Positions 1-9,099 of a stretch of DNA of 64,000 nucleotides are shown in pieces. How positions within the stretch are numbered: position 1 is the first letter of the stretch; every line of letters starts with the position of its first letter. The notes beneath the pieces were generated by a model that saw only the letters and a list, made by a program, of their open reading frames with translations, did not search any database and had not been told where the DNA came from. A program made the position numbers and the translations under genes. The stretch comes from Halorussus lipolyticus (GTDB taxonomy: Archaea > Halobacteriota > Halobacteria > Halobacteriales > Haladaptataceae): assembly GCF_029338375.1 (NCBI RefSeq), contig NZ_CP119807.1, positions 1 to 64,000 on the forward strand, given 5' to 3'.

Positions 1-199
1 GACCTCGATGGATGGCTCTCGACGCTCCAAGTAGCAACTTCCGAACCCACAACTGCGTCCTCAAATGACCAACCGGAGTTCGTGGTGCTTGGTCGGCGAC
101 CGAAGTAGCTCAGTCTCCAACCAGCAACCGCTGGGAGTATTTTGCAATCAAAATAGGGGCGTTGAGACAGCCTTTATTATTGGAGGGTCAGTCATCGCC

Positions 200-460
200 G
201 GTTCATACTCCCAGCTAAATACACTAGTAATACTGTCTAGTAATACTACCTTGTTTTACTTCTCAGAATCACTGTCTGGTCATACTCTCCCGTTTTACTG
301 ATTAGTACTACTATGTGGTGTGGCCTTCGGGACCTACCTCATTGCCGCTTCCGAAGGCATCGACAGCATCACTACTCAGTCTTACTGCCCAGTATTACTG
401 ATTAGTGTTACTGATTTGTCTGACGCGTATTTTTATAGTGGCGGTGAGATGCCAGTACTG
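200..460 (+). promoter_or_regulatory. parA promoter and partition-site-like repeats
   Basis: The region before parA is rich in short related repeats. TAGTAATACT occurs twice in tandem 13 bases apart (starts near 225 and 238), a near copy TAGTACTACT lies near 304, and the inverted form CAGTATTACTG lies at 390-400. TTACTGATTAGT occurs at 295-306 and 395-406. A further TAGTAATACTGG lies inside the downstream partner gene near 1450. A TATA-like TTTTATAG lies at 431-438. Repeats of this kind beside parA usually act as the centromere and as an operator for the partition operon. That role is inferred here. Confidence 0.5.
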
Positions 461-1333
461 ATGATCTCGTACACCGTTTGGAGTGAAGCAGGCGGCATCG
501 GCAAAACAACGACAGCCACCAGTCTCGCCGCCGCCCACGCCCGCCGCGAGCAAGACGTCCTCGTTATCGACATGGACCCACAGGACGGCGGCCTCACCCA
601 TCACTTCGGTGCTGAAGACCACCGCAAAGACCCCGATGTGGACAACCTCGTCCGCCATCTCGTCGAACGTCCGAAAGGAGACTTCCGAGACATCATCCGC
701 ACCGTGGAAGACGGCATCGACCTTGTTCCCAGCCACAACATGCTCAGTGACCTCGAACAGAACCTTTCCCGCGCGGCGAAGATGGAGGAGTCGATGCACG
801 ACGCGAACTACCGCTGGCCGAAAGAAAAACAACTTCGCCGCGTCCTCGCTGATGCCGACATCCCAAGCGAATACGACGTAATTATCGTCGACCCGCCTGC
901 GACGGTTGGTCAACACCTCTACAACGCAGTCTACGCCACCTCGAATCTCCTCATCCCCGCTGAACTCTCCCCGAAAGGGAAGCAAAGCGTAGACGGACTC
1001 CGTGACGTTGTCGACGGCATCGAGAACACGCTCGGCGATATCGAGGTTGGGGTTCTCGGAGTCGTCCCAAACAAGGTCTCTGATACGAACCTCCAGCAGG
1101 AATACGAACAGCGACTCGCCGACCAAGACCTCCCCGTCGCACCCGTCTCGATTCGAGAGCGCGGGTCGATGTTGAGTACAGCATGGGAACACCAAGTTAG
1201 CGTCTTCGAACTCGCCGACAATGACGACTATCGGAGCCTCCGCGACTACGAGGAGCAGACCCTAGAGAAGTTCCACCAACTCGCCGACTACATCACCACG
1301 CAATTTGAAGCCAGCAAGGAGGTGGAAGCATGA
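461..1333 (+). CDS. parA: ParA-family partition ATPase
   Basis: A ParA/Soj-type ATPase that would segregate a plasmid or secondary replicon by ATP-dependent dynamics on the nucleoid. The protein opens with the deviant Walker A motif EAGGIGKTTTATSL close to the N-terminus. Walker A' follows as VIDMDPQDGGLT and Walker B as VIIVDPPAT. The length of about 290 residues is usual for haloarchaeal ParA. I chose the ATG at 461 because the TATA-like box is centred about 26 bases upstream, as for leaderless haloarchaeal transcripts; the ATG at 449, four codons earlier, is the alternative. The stop overlaps the start of the next gene by four bases, so the two are probably one operon. Upstream repeats suggest autoregulation. 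Confidence 0.93.
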   Translation: MISYTVWSEAGGIGKTTTATSLAAAHARREQDVLVIDMDPQDGGLTHHFGAEDHRKDPDVDNLVRHLVERPKGDFRDIIRTVEDGIDLVPSHNMLSDLEQNLSRAAKMEESMHDANYRWPKEKQLRRVLADADIPSEYDVIIVDPPATVGQHLYNAVYATSNLLIPAELSPKGKQSVDGLRDVVDGIENTLGDIEVGVLGVVPNKVSDTNLQQEYEQRLADQDLPVAPVSIRERGSMLSTAWEHQVSVFELADNDDYRSLRDYEEQTLEKFHQLADYITTQFEASKEVEA

Positions 1334-1710
1334 AATCCGGAGCTTCAGATCCATTTGCTGACGACGAGGAACCGACTGAAGAGACAGTACAGGATACGGA
1401 CTCGGTATCTAAGCAATCAACTGACCCAGTTGAACTGGACGATACAGATAGTAATACTGGTCAGTTTAACCGGTCAGACTTACCATTTAAACTCCGTCGT
1501 GAGAGGGTGAAAGACGAACGAGATAACGTCCACCAATTGTTCGTCCAAGATACGACTGAAGCAGACGAACAGGACGCTCGCCGCGACCTCGACGACCGCT
1601 TCGACGAAAGCGTCTACAAACTTGACGTCCGCGAAGCAATTTACCTTGCCGGAATGCAGAATCTCGACGACGCCGAAGATATTCTCCGTGAGTGGGGCTA
1701 CGACCTGTAG
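1330..1710 (+). CDS. small acidic ParA-partner protein
   Basis: A 126-residue protein in an ATGA overlap with parA, so translationally coupled. The first half is acidic and disordered-looking. The second half is charged and helical (LRRERVKDERDNVHQLF, then a block containing DVREAIYLAGMQNLDDAEDIL). No standard domain name is evident to me. By position it is the likely centromere-binding or adaptor partner of ParA, replacing a classical ParB. One copy of the repeat found in the parA promoter lies inside this gene near 1450, which may be a further binding site. The partition role is inferred from context only. Confidence 0.75.
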   Translation: MKSGASDPFADDEEPTEETVQDTDSVSKQSTDPVELDDTDSNTGQFNRSDLPFKLRRERVKDERDNVHQLFVQDTTEADEQDARRDLDDRFDESVYKLDVREAIYLAGMQNLDDAEDILREWGYDL

Positions 1711-1811
1711 CCCACTTCTGCTAACCAATATTGGAGCTAGTTGCACATGCTATCATTGGTTAGTCCCAGTTCATTGTCGGCCCCATCATTTCTGTGTCAC
1801 TTCCGTAGAAG

Positions 1812-2449
1812 GGGCACTGTCTAGTTTTCCTCCTCAACTGGCGTGCGTTCATCGAGTGCTTGGTGGGGTCGCTGGAAGTTATAGTAATGGTCAAACGACA
1901 CAAGCCACTGGCGGACGCTCCGCCGACTGCCGACCCACGACGAATGGAAGCGGTCAATTCTCATTTTGAGGGCGTGAAACCACTTTTCGATATAGTTTCG
2001 GTCAACATATTCAAGGTGACTGCTCAATCCTAATCGAGAGAGGGCAGTCAGATAGCCTGCGCCATCGACCAGAAACACGGTCTATGAACAATCGTGTTTC
2101 TGGGTGAGGCCGTGGAGGAACGTAGCCGCTGGATCGGTGCCTCGCCGTCCAAACAGGGCAACATCGAGCAGTACCTTCGTATCAAGGTTGATTGTAGCGT
2201 ACACCCAAGCCACTCACCGTTAATCCGGACAGCGGTCTCGTCGACCGCGACCCGCGTCGGCGTCGCCGACGGCGGGTCGCCAACGCTGTCAGCCAGCCGA
2301 TGCACCCAACTCCAAACCGCTCCATGCGACCGTTCAACGCGGAGGAGCCCAAGAATCGCTACTGTTTCTCTGAGCAGGTCTGCGAGTTGCATGGACACCA
2401 ATCGCTACGACCTGCTCGTTTCTCAAACTACCCTAACTAGACAGTGCCC
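1812..2449 (-). mobile_element. decayed IS6-family element
   Basis: A 638-base insertion sequence bounded by perfect 15-base terminal inverted repeats: GGGCACTGTCTAGTT at 1812-1826 and its reverse complement at 2435-2449. Size and transposase match haloarchaeal IS6-family elements. I see no flanking target duplication. It sits directly against a truncated ATPase gene on its right, so it may have inserted into that gene or caused a deletion there. Confidence 0.85.
1821..2401 (-). pseudogene. IS6-family transposase, inactivated
   Basis: The N-terminal part reads MVSMQLADLLRETV through TRVAVDETAVRINGEW, which includes the first catalytic Asp of the DDE core. The frame is then lost near position 2210. 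In the shifted frame the expected core continues (YATINLDTKVLLDVALFG, GLTQKHDCS) until an in-frame TAG near 2080. After that the C-terminal part reads TVFLVDGAGYLTALSRLG and ends with YYNFQRPHQALDERTPVEE. One frameshift plus one nonsense codon make it non-functional. Movement would need a transposase supplied from another copy. Confidence 0.85.
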
Positions 2450-2777
2450 ACTCCCCGAACTGTATCCCGACGAACTGTTCACAGATATTGGCCGTTGGTG
2501 GTACAAAGAATACGACGTGGACGTCGTTGGTCTCACAGTCGATGGAACGATGGTGACTGGCGAGTGCAAGTTTACGACTAGCCCGCTTGACTATAACACG
2601 CTTGCATCGCTCGAAGAACATACGCGGGAAATTCGCTGGTCGCCTGACAGCGGTGATGTAACCCAGAAGTCCGCTCTTTTCGCCCGAAATGGTTTTACAC
2701 AGTCAGTTCGAGACGTAGCAACCGAACGCGACGATCTCCGATTGTTCGACCTCGAAGAAATTGTAGATAGTTTTTGA
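2450..2777 (+). pseudogene. C-terminal fragment of archaeal AAA ATPase (DUF234 nuclease-like domain)
   Basis: An open stretch of about 108 codons begins at the IS6 boundary and ends at 2777. It has the look of the DUF234/PD-(D/E)XK tail of archaeal STAND-type ATPases: GRWWYKEYDVDVVGLTVDG, then GECKFTTSPLDYNTLASLEEH. The D-x-V followed by E-C-K pattern resembles the nuclease core of that tail. The ATPase domain and the start codon are missing, so this is a remnant, probably cut by the adjacent insertion sequence. Confidence 0.7.
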
Positions 2778-2816
2778 TAGCTATAGCATACAAATCGATA
2801 CGTTCGATCTTCGAAT

Positions 2817-3262
2817 TTACCCCACTACGATCAGCCTGTTCGCTTTCTCGATACAACTGGAAACCAGTAAATCCGGTTGGATGACGCTGGAGGGCGTCGT
2901 CGGCTCGTCGAGAATGAGCGGCGGAAGCGACCCCCGGTCGCCACCATGCTTTTCGGCGACGAGGCGGTAGATACCCGCCCGGAGCGCGAGATTGACGATA
3001 GCACGTTCGCCACCGCTCGCGTTGCTCGGGCCTTCGAGTTCGTTGTCGTCGCGCAAGAGCTTGATGTTGTACTCGTAGCTATCCTTCGACTCTTCTTGGC
3101 TGATTACGACCTGCTGGTAACTGCTGTTCTGGTACACCTCGTTGAAAACCTCGTTCGTGAACACTCGGAGTTTCTGGAGGTAGTCTTCGCGGAGGTCCGA
3201 TTTCGCCCGCCGGTATACTGTGATTAGCTGTTCTACCCTTCTGTACTCAGCAAATCGCTACG
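2817..3262 (-). pseudogene. Rad50/SMC-like ATPase, C-terminal fragment
   Basis: Read on the minus strand, the fragment begins within coiled-coil-like sequence (RFAEYRRVEQLITVYRRAKS) and runs into the Rad50-type signature SNASGGERAIVNLALRAGIY. A Walker B-like PLILDEPTT follows. The reading then departs from the family and no D-loop is present. There is no N-terminal ATPase half. Rad50 holds broken DNA ends with Mre11; here only a piece of the C-terminal ATPase lobe remains. It may be a leftover of a plasmid- or virus-borne homologue. Confidence 0.72.
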
Positions 3263-3709
3263 TGCTACCGGGATGACAGCCCCTGCAACTACGGAGTGTC
3301 CTGCCCGTCGATGATGCGGCGAAGACAGTGTGGATGGTCATTACCACATCAAGCATAGTCGTCATTGTCGCACCTCGGCTCTCAATTGTGCGACAGTCGA
3401 AATGGGGTGCGCAATAGGCGTTTTTATGCTTGATCCTACACATCCCGTATCTCGTGGGTTGACTCGATTACTAGCTCCGTGTGTCATCAGTCGATTATTC
3501 GAGGGGGGAATATACACCAAAGGAGGTGTCTCCGAGTCTGGGCTAGCACTTGTAAGCGACCAGAAACAGCATTAACGCACCAGAGCGTGCTATTCCAGCA
3601 ACTTGGGAATAACCGGTGAATCTAAACCCATCGCGCCGAAAGAATTGAACACCACAAAATACGCTGTCCATGAAATACCGTAGCACATCTACGATATATA
3701 GTACCTGAG
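3263..3709. other. intergenic region with a short inverted repeat
   Basis: No convincing gene is visible. An inverted repeat TGTCGCAC (3366-3373) and GTGCGACA (3388-3395) could form a small hairpin or an operator. A TATA-like run GATATATAGT lies near 3690, just before the following regulator gene. Confidence 0.4.
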
Positions 3710-4165
3710 ATGACCGAACAAAACGTTGACCCGAATCGTCTATCACTAATTCCGTCGAAGAATTCATTCCGCAATTCATTTACTGAAATGGATCGATGGT
3801 CGTCCGAGGAACTCGACGAACCCGACCTCCCGACGGTGTTGAAACCCCTTGACGACGACAAATGTCGGACCATACTCACGTTACTGGCCGAACCGAAATC
3901 TGCCAGCGAACTCTGTGAGGAGTGCGGACTCTCAAGTTCGACGGTGTATCGGAAGCTCGACTTGCTCCGTGAATCGATGCTTGTCCGTGAATACACCGAG
4001 GTTCGACGTGACGGACCCAACGCGACTCTCTACGAACGCGATTTTACGGACATCTCAATTAGCGTCACCGATGACGAGTTCACGATAGAGGTATCCCGAC
4101 CCAAAGAAGACCCAGAAGACCGCATGGCAACGTTCTGGTCTGCAATGAAGGAGGAATCAAAATGA
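3710..4165 (+). CDS. winged-helix transcriptional regulator (ArsR-like)
   Basis: A 151-residue DNA-binding regulator. A winged helix-turn-helix is visible around residues 45-100: ILTLLAEPKSASELCEEC, then GLSSSTVYRKLDLLRE, then a short wing. The C-terminal part (ISISVTDDEFTIEVSRP) is typical of small haloarchaeal regulators. The N-terminal 26 residues look atypical, and homologues often begin at a position equivalent to the ATG at 3788, so that start is a real alternative. The stop overlaps the following membrane-protein gene by four bases. With the RND transporter downstream this suggests the regulator controls that cluster. The effector is unknown. Confidence 0.85.
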   Translation: MTEQNVDPNRLSLIPSKNSFRNSFTEMDRWSSEELDEPDLPTVLKPLDDDKCRTILTLLAEPKSASELCEECGLSSSTVYRKLDLLRESMLVREYTEVRRDGPNATLYERDFTDISISVTDDEFTIEVSRPKEDPEDRMATFWSAMKEESK

Positions 4166-4437
4166 ACCTCTCTATCGTGTTACTCGGCGTCGTGAAGATC
4201 ACTGCCCTCATTCTCGGGGGAATTGTGTCTCTGATGGCGTACAGAGCATACAATCGCACACGAATCGCGGGCCTCCAGTTCTTTGCGATAGGATTAGCAG
4301 TCATCACACTTGGAACGTTTCTCGTCGGAGTCTTCCATCACATCGGTGGGGCGTCTACTATCATCGGGATGACTCTTGAGAGTGTGATCATCAGCATTGG
4401 ATTCGTCGTGATGATCTACGGACTCAATCAAACGTAG
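4162..4437 (+). CDS. small three-helix membrane protein (DUF7521-like)
   Basis: A 91-residue protein with three predicted membrane helices: VLLGVVKITALILGGIVSLM, then FFAIGLAVITLGTFLVGVF, then a C-terminal hydrophobic segment ending FVVMIYGLNQT. It starts within the last codons of the regulator (ATGA overlap). Pairs of a winged-helix regulator and a small membrane protein like this are frequent in haloarchaea. The biochemical role is unknown. It may sense the membrane state for the regulator, but nothing in the sequence proves that. Confidence 0.78.
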   Translation: MNLSIVLLGVVKITALILGGIVSLMAYRAYNRTRIAGLQFFAIGLAVITLGTFLVGVFHHIGGASTIIGMTLESVIISIGFVVMIYGLNQT

Positions 4438-4630
4438 AATTCGGTCTGTCGTCGCCGACGGTCGTTACCCAGCAGGGACGTTCGAAGCTACGACTGGCTC
4501 TCCCACATCTTGGGACACTTCCATCGCTCCTTATCAATCCCCATCGGAATGTGCGTATGGACACGTCCGATACAGAACGCAGTCAATTAGCCATCGTATT
4601 TTCTGGTATAGCTGGGGGTGTCGGTAATCG

Positions 4631-7225
4631 ATGAAGCGAAGCCCTACTTCTGAGTACGCGGATCTCGTCGCATCGCGGAGCAGATTGGTAATCGTACTGT
4701 TGCTCGTGATCAGTGCCGTCGTTGGTGCTGGCGCGATTGTCGGCACCACTGGGGAAGGCCAGATCGGCCAAGCCGGCATCGATTCTCCGGAACAGGCGGC
4801 ACTTGACCGTATTGAAGCGACGTACGAGACGGACGATACAGTTGTTGCACAGGTTGTTATCAGGGACGAGGGAGGGAACGCTCTCACCCGCGAATCCTTA
4901 CTTAAAAGTCTCCGTCTTCAGCAGGAGCTCCGAGAAAACGAATCAGTCAATGCGACACTTCGTGACGGAACGGGGATGGTCGGCATTGAGAATATCGTTG
5001 CGAACGTTGCGTACGCACAGAGTAGCGGTTCGTCAGCTATCGCCAATGATTCTGGAAACAATACGTCGGTGGCAAGACAGGGTCAGTCGTCAGCACCGAC
5101 ACTTGACCAGCAGATCACAGCACTTGAATCCAGCACCGACGAGGAAGTCGAAACGTATCTCAGCCGAATCCTCGACCCAGACGCGTCTGTTCCCGGCAAC
5201 GAGCCAACTCAATTTCTGCCGACGGATTACGAATCAGGGACGACGAGTGCAGACGCGAGAACGACTCTCGTCTTTCAGCAGAGTCCGAGCAGTTCGACTA
5301 CAACCACCGAATCGGTGAACGATGCACAGTTGGTCATCAGCTCTCTCGTCGAGAAGCGCTTCGACGATGCATTCGTGTTCGGGCAGGGTCTCATCGATGC
5401 GGAATCCTCGCAGGCCATCGGCGACACGTTCATCATCATCACGCCCGTCGCAATCGTTCTCTTGCTCACCGTCCTCACGATTGCCTACCGGGACCTCATC
5501 GACGTTCTCGTGAGTATATTCGGCGTGGCCGTCGTGCTGGTGTGGTACGCTGGCATACAGGGGTGGCTCGGGATTCCGTCGAATTCGACCCTGATCGCTG
5601 TTCCGTTCTTGCTTATCGGTCTTAGTATCGATTATTCGCTCCATGTCGTCATGCGCTACCGCGAAGCCCGAGAGGGAACGCTCGACACCGACGATGAGAA
5701 CGTCGGTCGACGAGACCCCACGACATCGATGCGTCTCGGAATCGCTGGGGTCGTTCTCACCCTCGCTACCGCCGCGTTTTCGACGGCTGTCGGGTTTCTC
5801 TCGAACTACGTCAGTCCGCTGGGCTCAATTCAGGATTTCGCCATCCTGAGTGGTGTGGGAATCGTCGCTATCTTCGTCGTTTTCGCCGCACTTGTCCCAG
5901 CTGTCAAACTCGAACTCGAACGGTTTTTCGACCGCCGTGGCCGCGACCGGCATACCCCCGCCGTCGGCGTCGGTTCGGGCCGACTGAACCGTGTTCTCTC
6001 GGGTACCGCTACGCTTGCCCGGCGAGCCCCCCTCGTCGTCATCGTTCTATCGTTGCTCCTCGCTTCCGCAGGGACGTACGGCGCGACAAGTATTGACACC
6101 GAGTTCAACCAAGCCGATTTCATCCCGCAGGATGCACCGTCGTGGATGGAATCTCTCCCGGAACCGTTCGCACCCGGTGAGTACGAGGTAAGTGAGAACC
6201 TTGCATACCTCAGTGACAATTTCCGCCAACGTGGAGAGAGATCAGAAGGTCAGATACTGATACGTGGAAACGTGACCGCGCCAGCACTCCTTACCGCGAC
6301 CGACGATGTGGTCCGCAATACGAACAGTAGCGGGACAGTTGTCGTCGGTTCCGATGGAAGAGCAACTATCGAAAGTCCAACGTCTGTCCTTCGAGCTGTC
6401 GCTTCGGAAAACCAAACGGTAGCGGATGCAATCGTAGCCCGTGACATAGATGGTGATGGCCTCCCAGACAGAGATGTCGCCGCAGTCTATGACCTGCTGT
6501 TCGATGTTGCCCCCGAACGAGCATCGTCGGTTCTCTATCGTGCCGAGAACGGGTCATACGAATCTGCACGGCTAATTGTCGGCGTGCAGGGAGACGCCTC
6601 GGCTCAGTCGATAGCGAGGGACGTACGGGACATCGCCTTGACCATTGAGCAGGACGCCCCAGTACGAGCGATTGCAACGGGTGGTCCGGTCATCACTGCC
6701 GTCGTCCAAAGTGCGCTGTTCGAAACGCTCGTCGAAGGATTCGCTATCACCCTTGGGGTCATTCTTGCTCTTCTTATCGGTATGTACTGGTGGCGGTACC
6801 GCGCGCCGGGGCTGGGTGTCGTGACGCTCGCGCCCGTCCTAATCGCGCTCGCGTGGTTGCTTGGCACCATGTCCGTGCTCGAGATCCCATTCAACAGCGA
6901 GACCGTCGTAATCACGAGTTTAGCGATTGGTCTCGGCGTGGATTACAGCATTCACGTCAGTGAGCGGTTCATCGATGAACGCGCTCGCCACGATTCGCTC
7001 GCCGAAACGCTGGGGACAGCCATTGAGGGAACTGGTGGTGCGTTACTCGGAAGTGCGGTGACGACTGCGGCAGGCTTTGGGGTGCTCGCACTGGCGCTGT
7101 CACCCCCACTCCAACGCTTTGGCATCGTCACAGGATTGAGTATCGTCTACGCGTTCATCGCGTGCGTGACGGTACTTCCGTGTCTGCTCGTGGTTCGAGA
7201 GCGCGTACTCACACGAGTGGCCTGA
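4631..7225 (+). CDS. RND/MMPL-family transporter
   Basis: An 864-residue integral membrane protein of the resistance-nodulation-division superfamily (MMPL type), which exports lipophilic compounds or lipids using the ion gradient. The two-fold repeat is clear. Each half has one N-terminal helix (residues about 18-38 and 460-480), a large extracellular domain, and a bundle of five helices. The family motif appears as LIGLSIDYSLHVVMRYREA in the first half and AIGLGVDYSIHVSERFIDE in the second, with the Asp used for proton coupling. The first extracellular domain is rich in Ser, Thr and Asn. It follows the regulator and small membrane protein after a 193-base gap and is probably under the same control. 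Confidence 0.92.
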   Translation: MKRSPTSEYADLVASRSRLVIVLLLVISAVVGAGAIVGTTGEGQIGQAGIDSPEQAALDRIEATYETDDTVVAQVVIRDEGGNALTRESLLKSLRLQQELRENESVNATLRDGTGMVGIENIVANVAYAQSSGSSAIANDSGNNTSVARQGQSSAPTLDQQITALESSTDEEVETYLSRILDPDASVPGNEPTQFLPTDYESGTTSADARTTLVFQQSPSSSTTTTESVNDAQLVISSLVEKRFDDAFVFGQGLIDAESSQAIGDTFIIITPVAIVLLLTVLTIAYRDLIDVLVSIFGVAVVLVWYAGIQGWLGIPSNSTLIAVPFLLIGLSIDYSLHVVMRYREAREGTLDTDDENVGRRDPTTSMRLGIAGVVLTLATAAFSTAVGFLSNYVSPLGSIQDFAILSGVGIVAIFVVFAALVPAVKLELERFFDRRGRDRHTPAVGVGSGRLNRVLSGTATLARRAPLVVIVLSLLLASAGTYGATSIDTEFNQADFIPQDAPSWMESLPEPFAPGEYEVSENLAYLSDNFRQRGERSEGQILIRGNVTAPALLTATDDVVRNTNSSGTVVVGSDGRATIESPTSVLRAVASENQTVADAIVARDIDGDGLPDRDVAAVYDLLFDVAPERASSVLYRAENGSYESARLIVGVQGDASAQSIARDVRDIALTIEQDAPVRAIATGGPVITAVVQSALFETLVEGFAITLGVILALLIGMYWWRYRAPGLGVVTLAPVLIALAWLLGTMSVLEIPFNSETVVITSLAIGLGVDYSIHVSERFIDERARHDSLAETLGTAIEGTGGALLGSAVTTAAGFGVLALALSPPLQRFGIVTGLSIVYAFIACVTVLPCLLVVRERVLTRVA

Positions 7226-7744
7226 GTATCTCCTTGGGACGTACACGCGTTCGTCGTTCCACATGGGGCTGTAATTTCTCAACTGGGTTGATCACTTTGC
7301 GATTCCGCGACTATTCTGAAGTATGGCCGATTGTGCACACCTGCTCACGGGAGTGCACGAGGGACTATCTACTCCGTGTCTGTGTTGAAGTTGACGCGAA
7401 CACCATTGATTCCCGGCCGCAGGCTACACATTGGAAGGTTGGTGGTTTATAGGGATCCAAACGCAGAATATGTAGAATTCGGGCGACACACATTTCATAT
7501 ATCATAATAAAATTTATCAAATGTTCTTCGGGCATAATCCGACTGTTTTCAGCACTTTCAGGCCCTCGCTCGATAGATGGACGTTCTACTTGCGCCACTT
7601 ATGATTAGAACATGAATCACAAGTAAATATTTGTACCCCGACGCCCTCGGGACAGCACGAGAGCGCCGAATCGGGAACCGGTGGCCTTCTCGGTCTCCTC
7701 GACCTCCTTGGCCGGAAACCCAGATTCGGCGGGACAGTAGACCC
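7226..7744. other. AT-rich intergenic region, no gene seen
   Basis: About 520 bases between the transporter and the recombinase. The stretch 7450-7530 is notably AT-rich (runs such as ATCATAATAAAATTTATC). I see no RNA gene and no attachment-site duplication that I can prove. The codons 7631-7744 are open in frame with the recombinase, but the residues look non-coding. Confidence 0.4.
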
Positions 7745-8896
7745 ATGCCCACGCCAAAGTCCGACTGCTCGCTCGACGCACCGCTCGCGGATTTCCTCAC
7801 CGACAAGAGCAAAGGCAACGACTCGGGGAACTACCGGCGGAACGCCGAGCGCGTCGTCCGCGAGTGGATTTCGTGGACCCTCGAGGAGCGAGGCCCGGAC
7901 TCCTTCGCCGCGCTCGACGTGGACGACCTCGAAGCCTACGCCCGCCACCTGAAACGCCGGACGAATCACTCAGACGGTCTCGCGGCGTCCTCGGCGCGGA
8001 AGTACTACGACTACGTGCGGGCCTACCTTTCGTGGTGCCAGCGCCGTGAATACCTCACCGACAACCCGGCAGCGAAAGACCGCGCGACCGACGCGCTCCC
8101 CGACGACGACCAGCGAAGCGACCACACCCAACAGTTGTGGTCGCCAGAGCAACGCTCGGCGATTATGGAGTACGTGAACGAGCGTGCCTATGAAGCAATA
8201 GACGAGCAGGGCGGAGATGCACTCGCAGAGGTGCGCGACCGGGCGTTCGTCGCCACCATCGCCTACTCGGGCGTCCGCGGCGGCGAGGTCCTCCGCGACC
8301 GTAACGACGACCGGCGTGACGGCGTGCGCTGGCGGGATATAGACCTCAACCGAGGGACTATGACGATTCTCGAAAAAGGCTCCCAAGAGTACAAAGAGAC
8401 AGGCGTCCCTGAGCAGGCTGTCTCGGCGCTCGACCGCTGGAAGTACGTGTTCGACCCACCAAGCGGGGAGTGGCCGGTGTTCCCCTCGCTACATACACCG
8501 TCGCTCTCGCAGGCTGTCCGCGACGGACTCGAAGCAGACGGCTACAGCGATAAGAAAATCAAGGCGAAGCGCGAAGACGCGACGGCCTTGGAAGTCTGCT
8601 ACGCGGAGGACATCGCACCGCCCGCGTTGACGACGGCGGGCGGCCGGAACCTCATGAAGCGCCTCTCAGAGGCCGCCGACGTGCCCGACCTCGACACCGA
8701 GAACGGCGAGTATCTGGAACTCCACGGCGGGCGTCGAGGCGCTGGTGACACGCTCGTCCGCGAAAAGGGCTGGGAGCAGGCCCAGAACCACTTGCTTCAT
8801 GCCGACCCGAAGACGACGATGGACGCATACTCGCATATCTCGGCCGAGGAGACTGCCGAGGAAGCGACCGACGCTTTCGAGAACGCCGATAACTGA
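7745..8896 (+). CDS. tyrosine recombinase / phage-type integrase
   Basis: A 383-residue XerC/D-like site-specific recombinase. An N-terminal SAM-like core-binding domain spans about residues 15-100 (RNAERVVREWISW, ARKYYDYVRAYLSWCQRREY). The catalytic domain follows, with Arg in AYSGVRGGEVLRD, the H-x-x-R box in LELHGGRRGAGDTLV, and the nucleophilic Tyr in HADPKTTMDAYSHI. The ATG at 7745 is preferred because upstream in-frame codons look non-coding. Such enzymes integrate plasmids and viruses or resolve multimers. Its place between backbone genes suggests it belongs to the mobile replicon carrying parA and MCM. Confidence 0.9.
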   Translation: MPTPKSDCSLDAPLADFLTDKSKGNDSGNYRRNAERVVREWISWTLEERGPDSFAALDVDDLEAYARHLKRRTNHSDGLAASSARKYYDYVRAYLSWCQRREYLTDNPAAKDRATDALPDDDQRSDHTQQLWSPEQRSAIMEYVNERAYEAIDEQGGDALAEVRDRAFVATIAYSGVRGGEVLRDRNDDRRDGVRWRDIDLNRGTMTILEKGSQEYKETGVPEQAVSALDRWKYVFDPPSGEWPVFPSLHTPSLSQAVRDGLEADGYSDKKIKAKREDATALEVCYAEDIAPPALTTAGGRNLMKRLSEAADVPDLDTENGEYLELHGGRRGAGDTLVREKGWEQAQNHLLHADPKTTMDAYSHISAEETAEEATDAFENADN

Positions 8897-9008
8897 CTTC
8901 CTCCGCGGCTACGCCGCACGGCGATTCGCCAAAAAGGGAATGCGGGCGCACACCCTTCGGCGACACATGGGCTGGGGAAGCATCGAGGCGGCCCTTGACT
9001 ACATCTAA
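8897..9008 (+). pseudogene. C-terminal remnant of a second integrase
   Basis: Immediately after the recombinase stop, in another frame, the sequence reads DFLRGYAARRFAKKGMRAHT, then LRRHMGWGSIEAALDYI, then a stop. This has the layout of the end of a tyrosine recombinase (basic helix, HMGW-type box, final Tyr) but comes from a different subfamily than the intact gene. It has no start and no upstream catalytic Arg. It is probably a scar of an earlier integration. Confidence 0.55.
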
Positions 9009-9099
9009 ATGGAAGCCGACGATATAGAAGACGAACTTAGTCGAATCTTCGACTCAAACGGCAAATGCTGAATTGGTGCAGAGCTACTTCAAAACCGAG

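Noticed and set aside
65..301. 78-codon plus-strand frame before parA
   Set aside because: Low-complexity residues (many Ser, Leu, Asn), lies across the partition repeats, no recognisable motif; probably chance.
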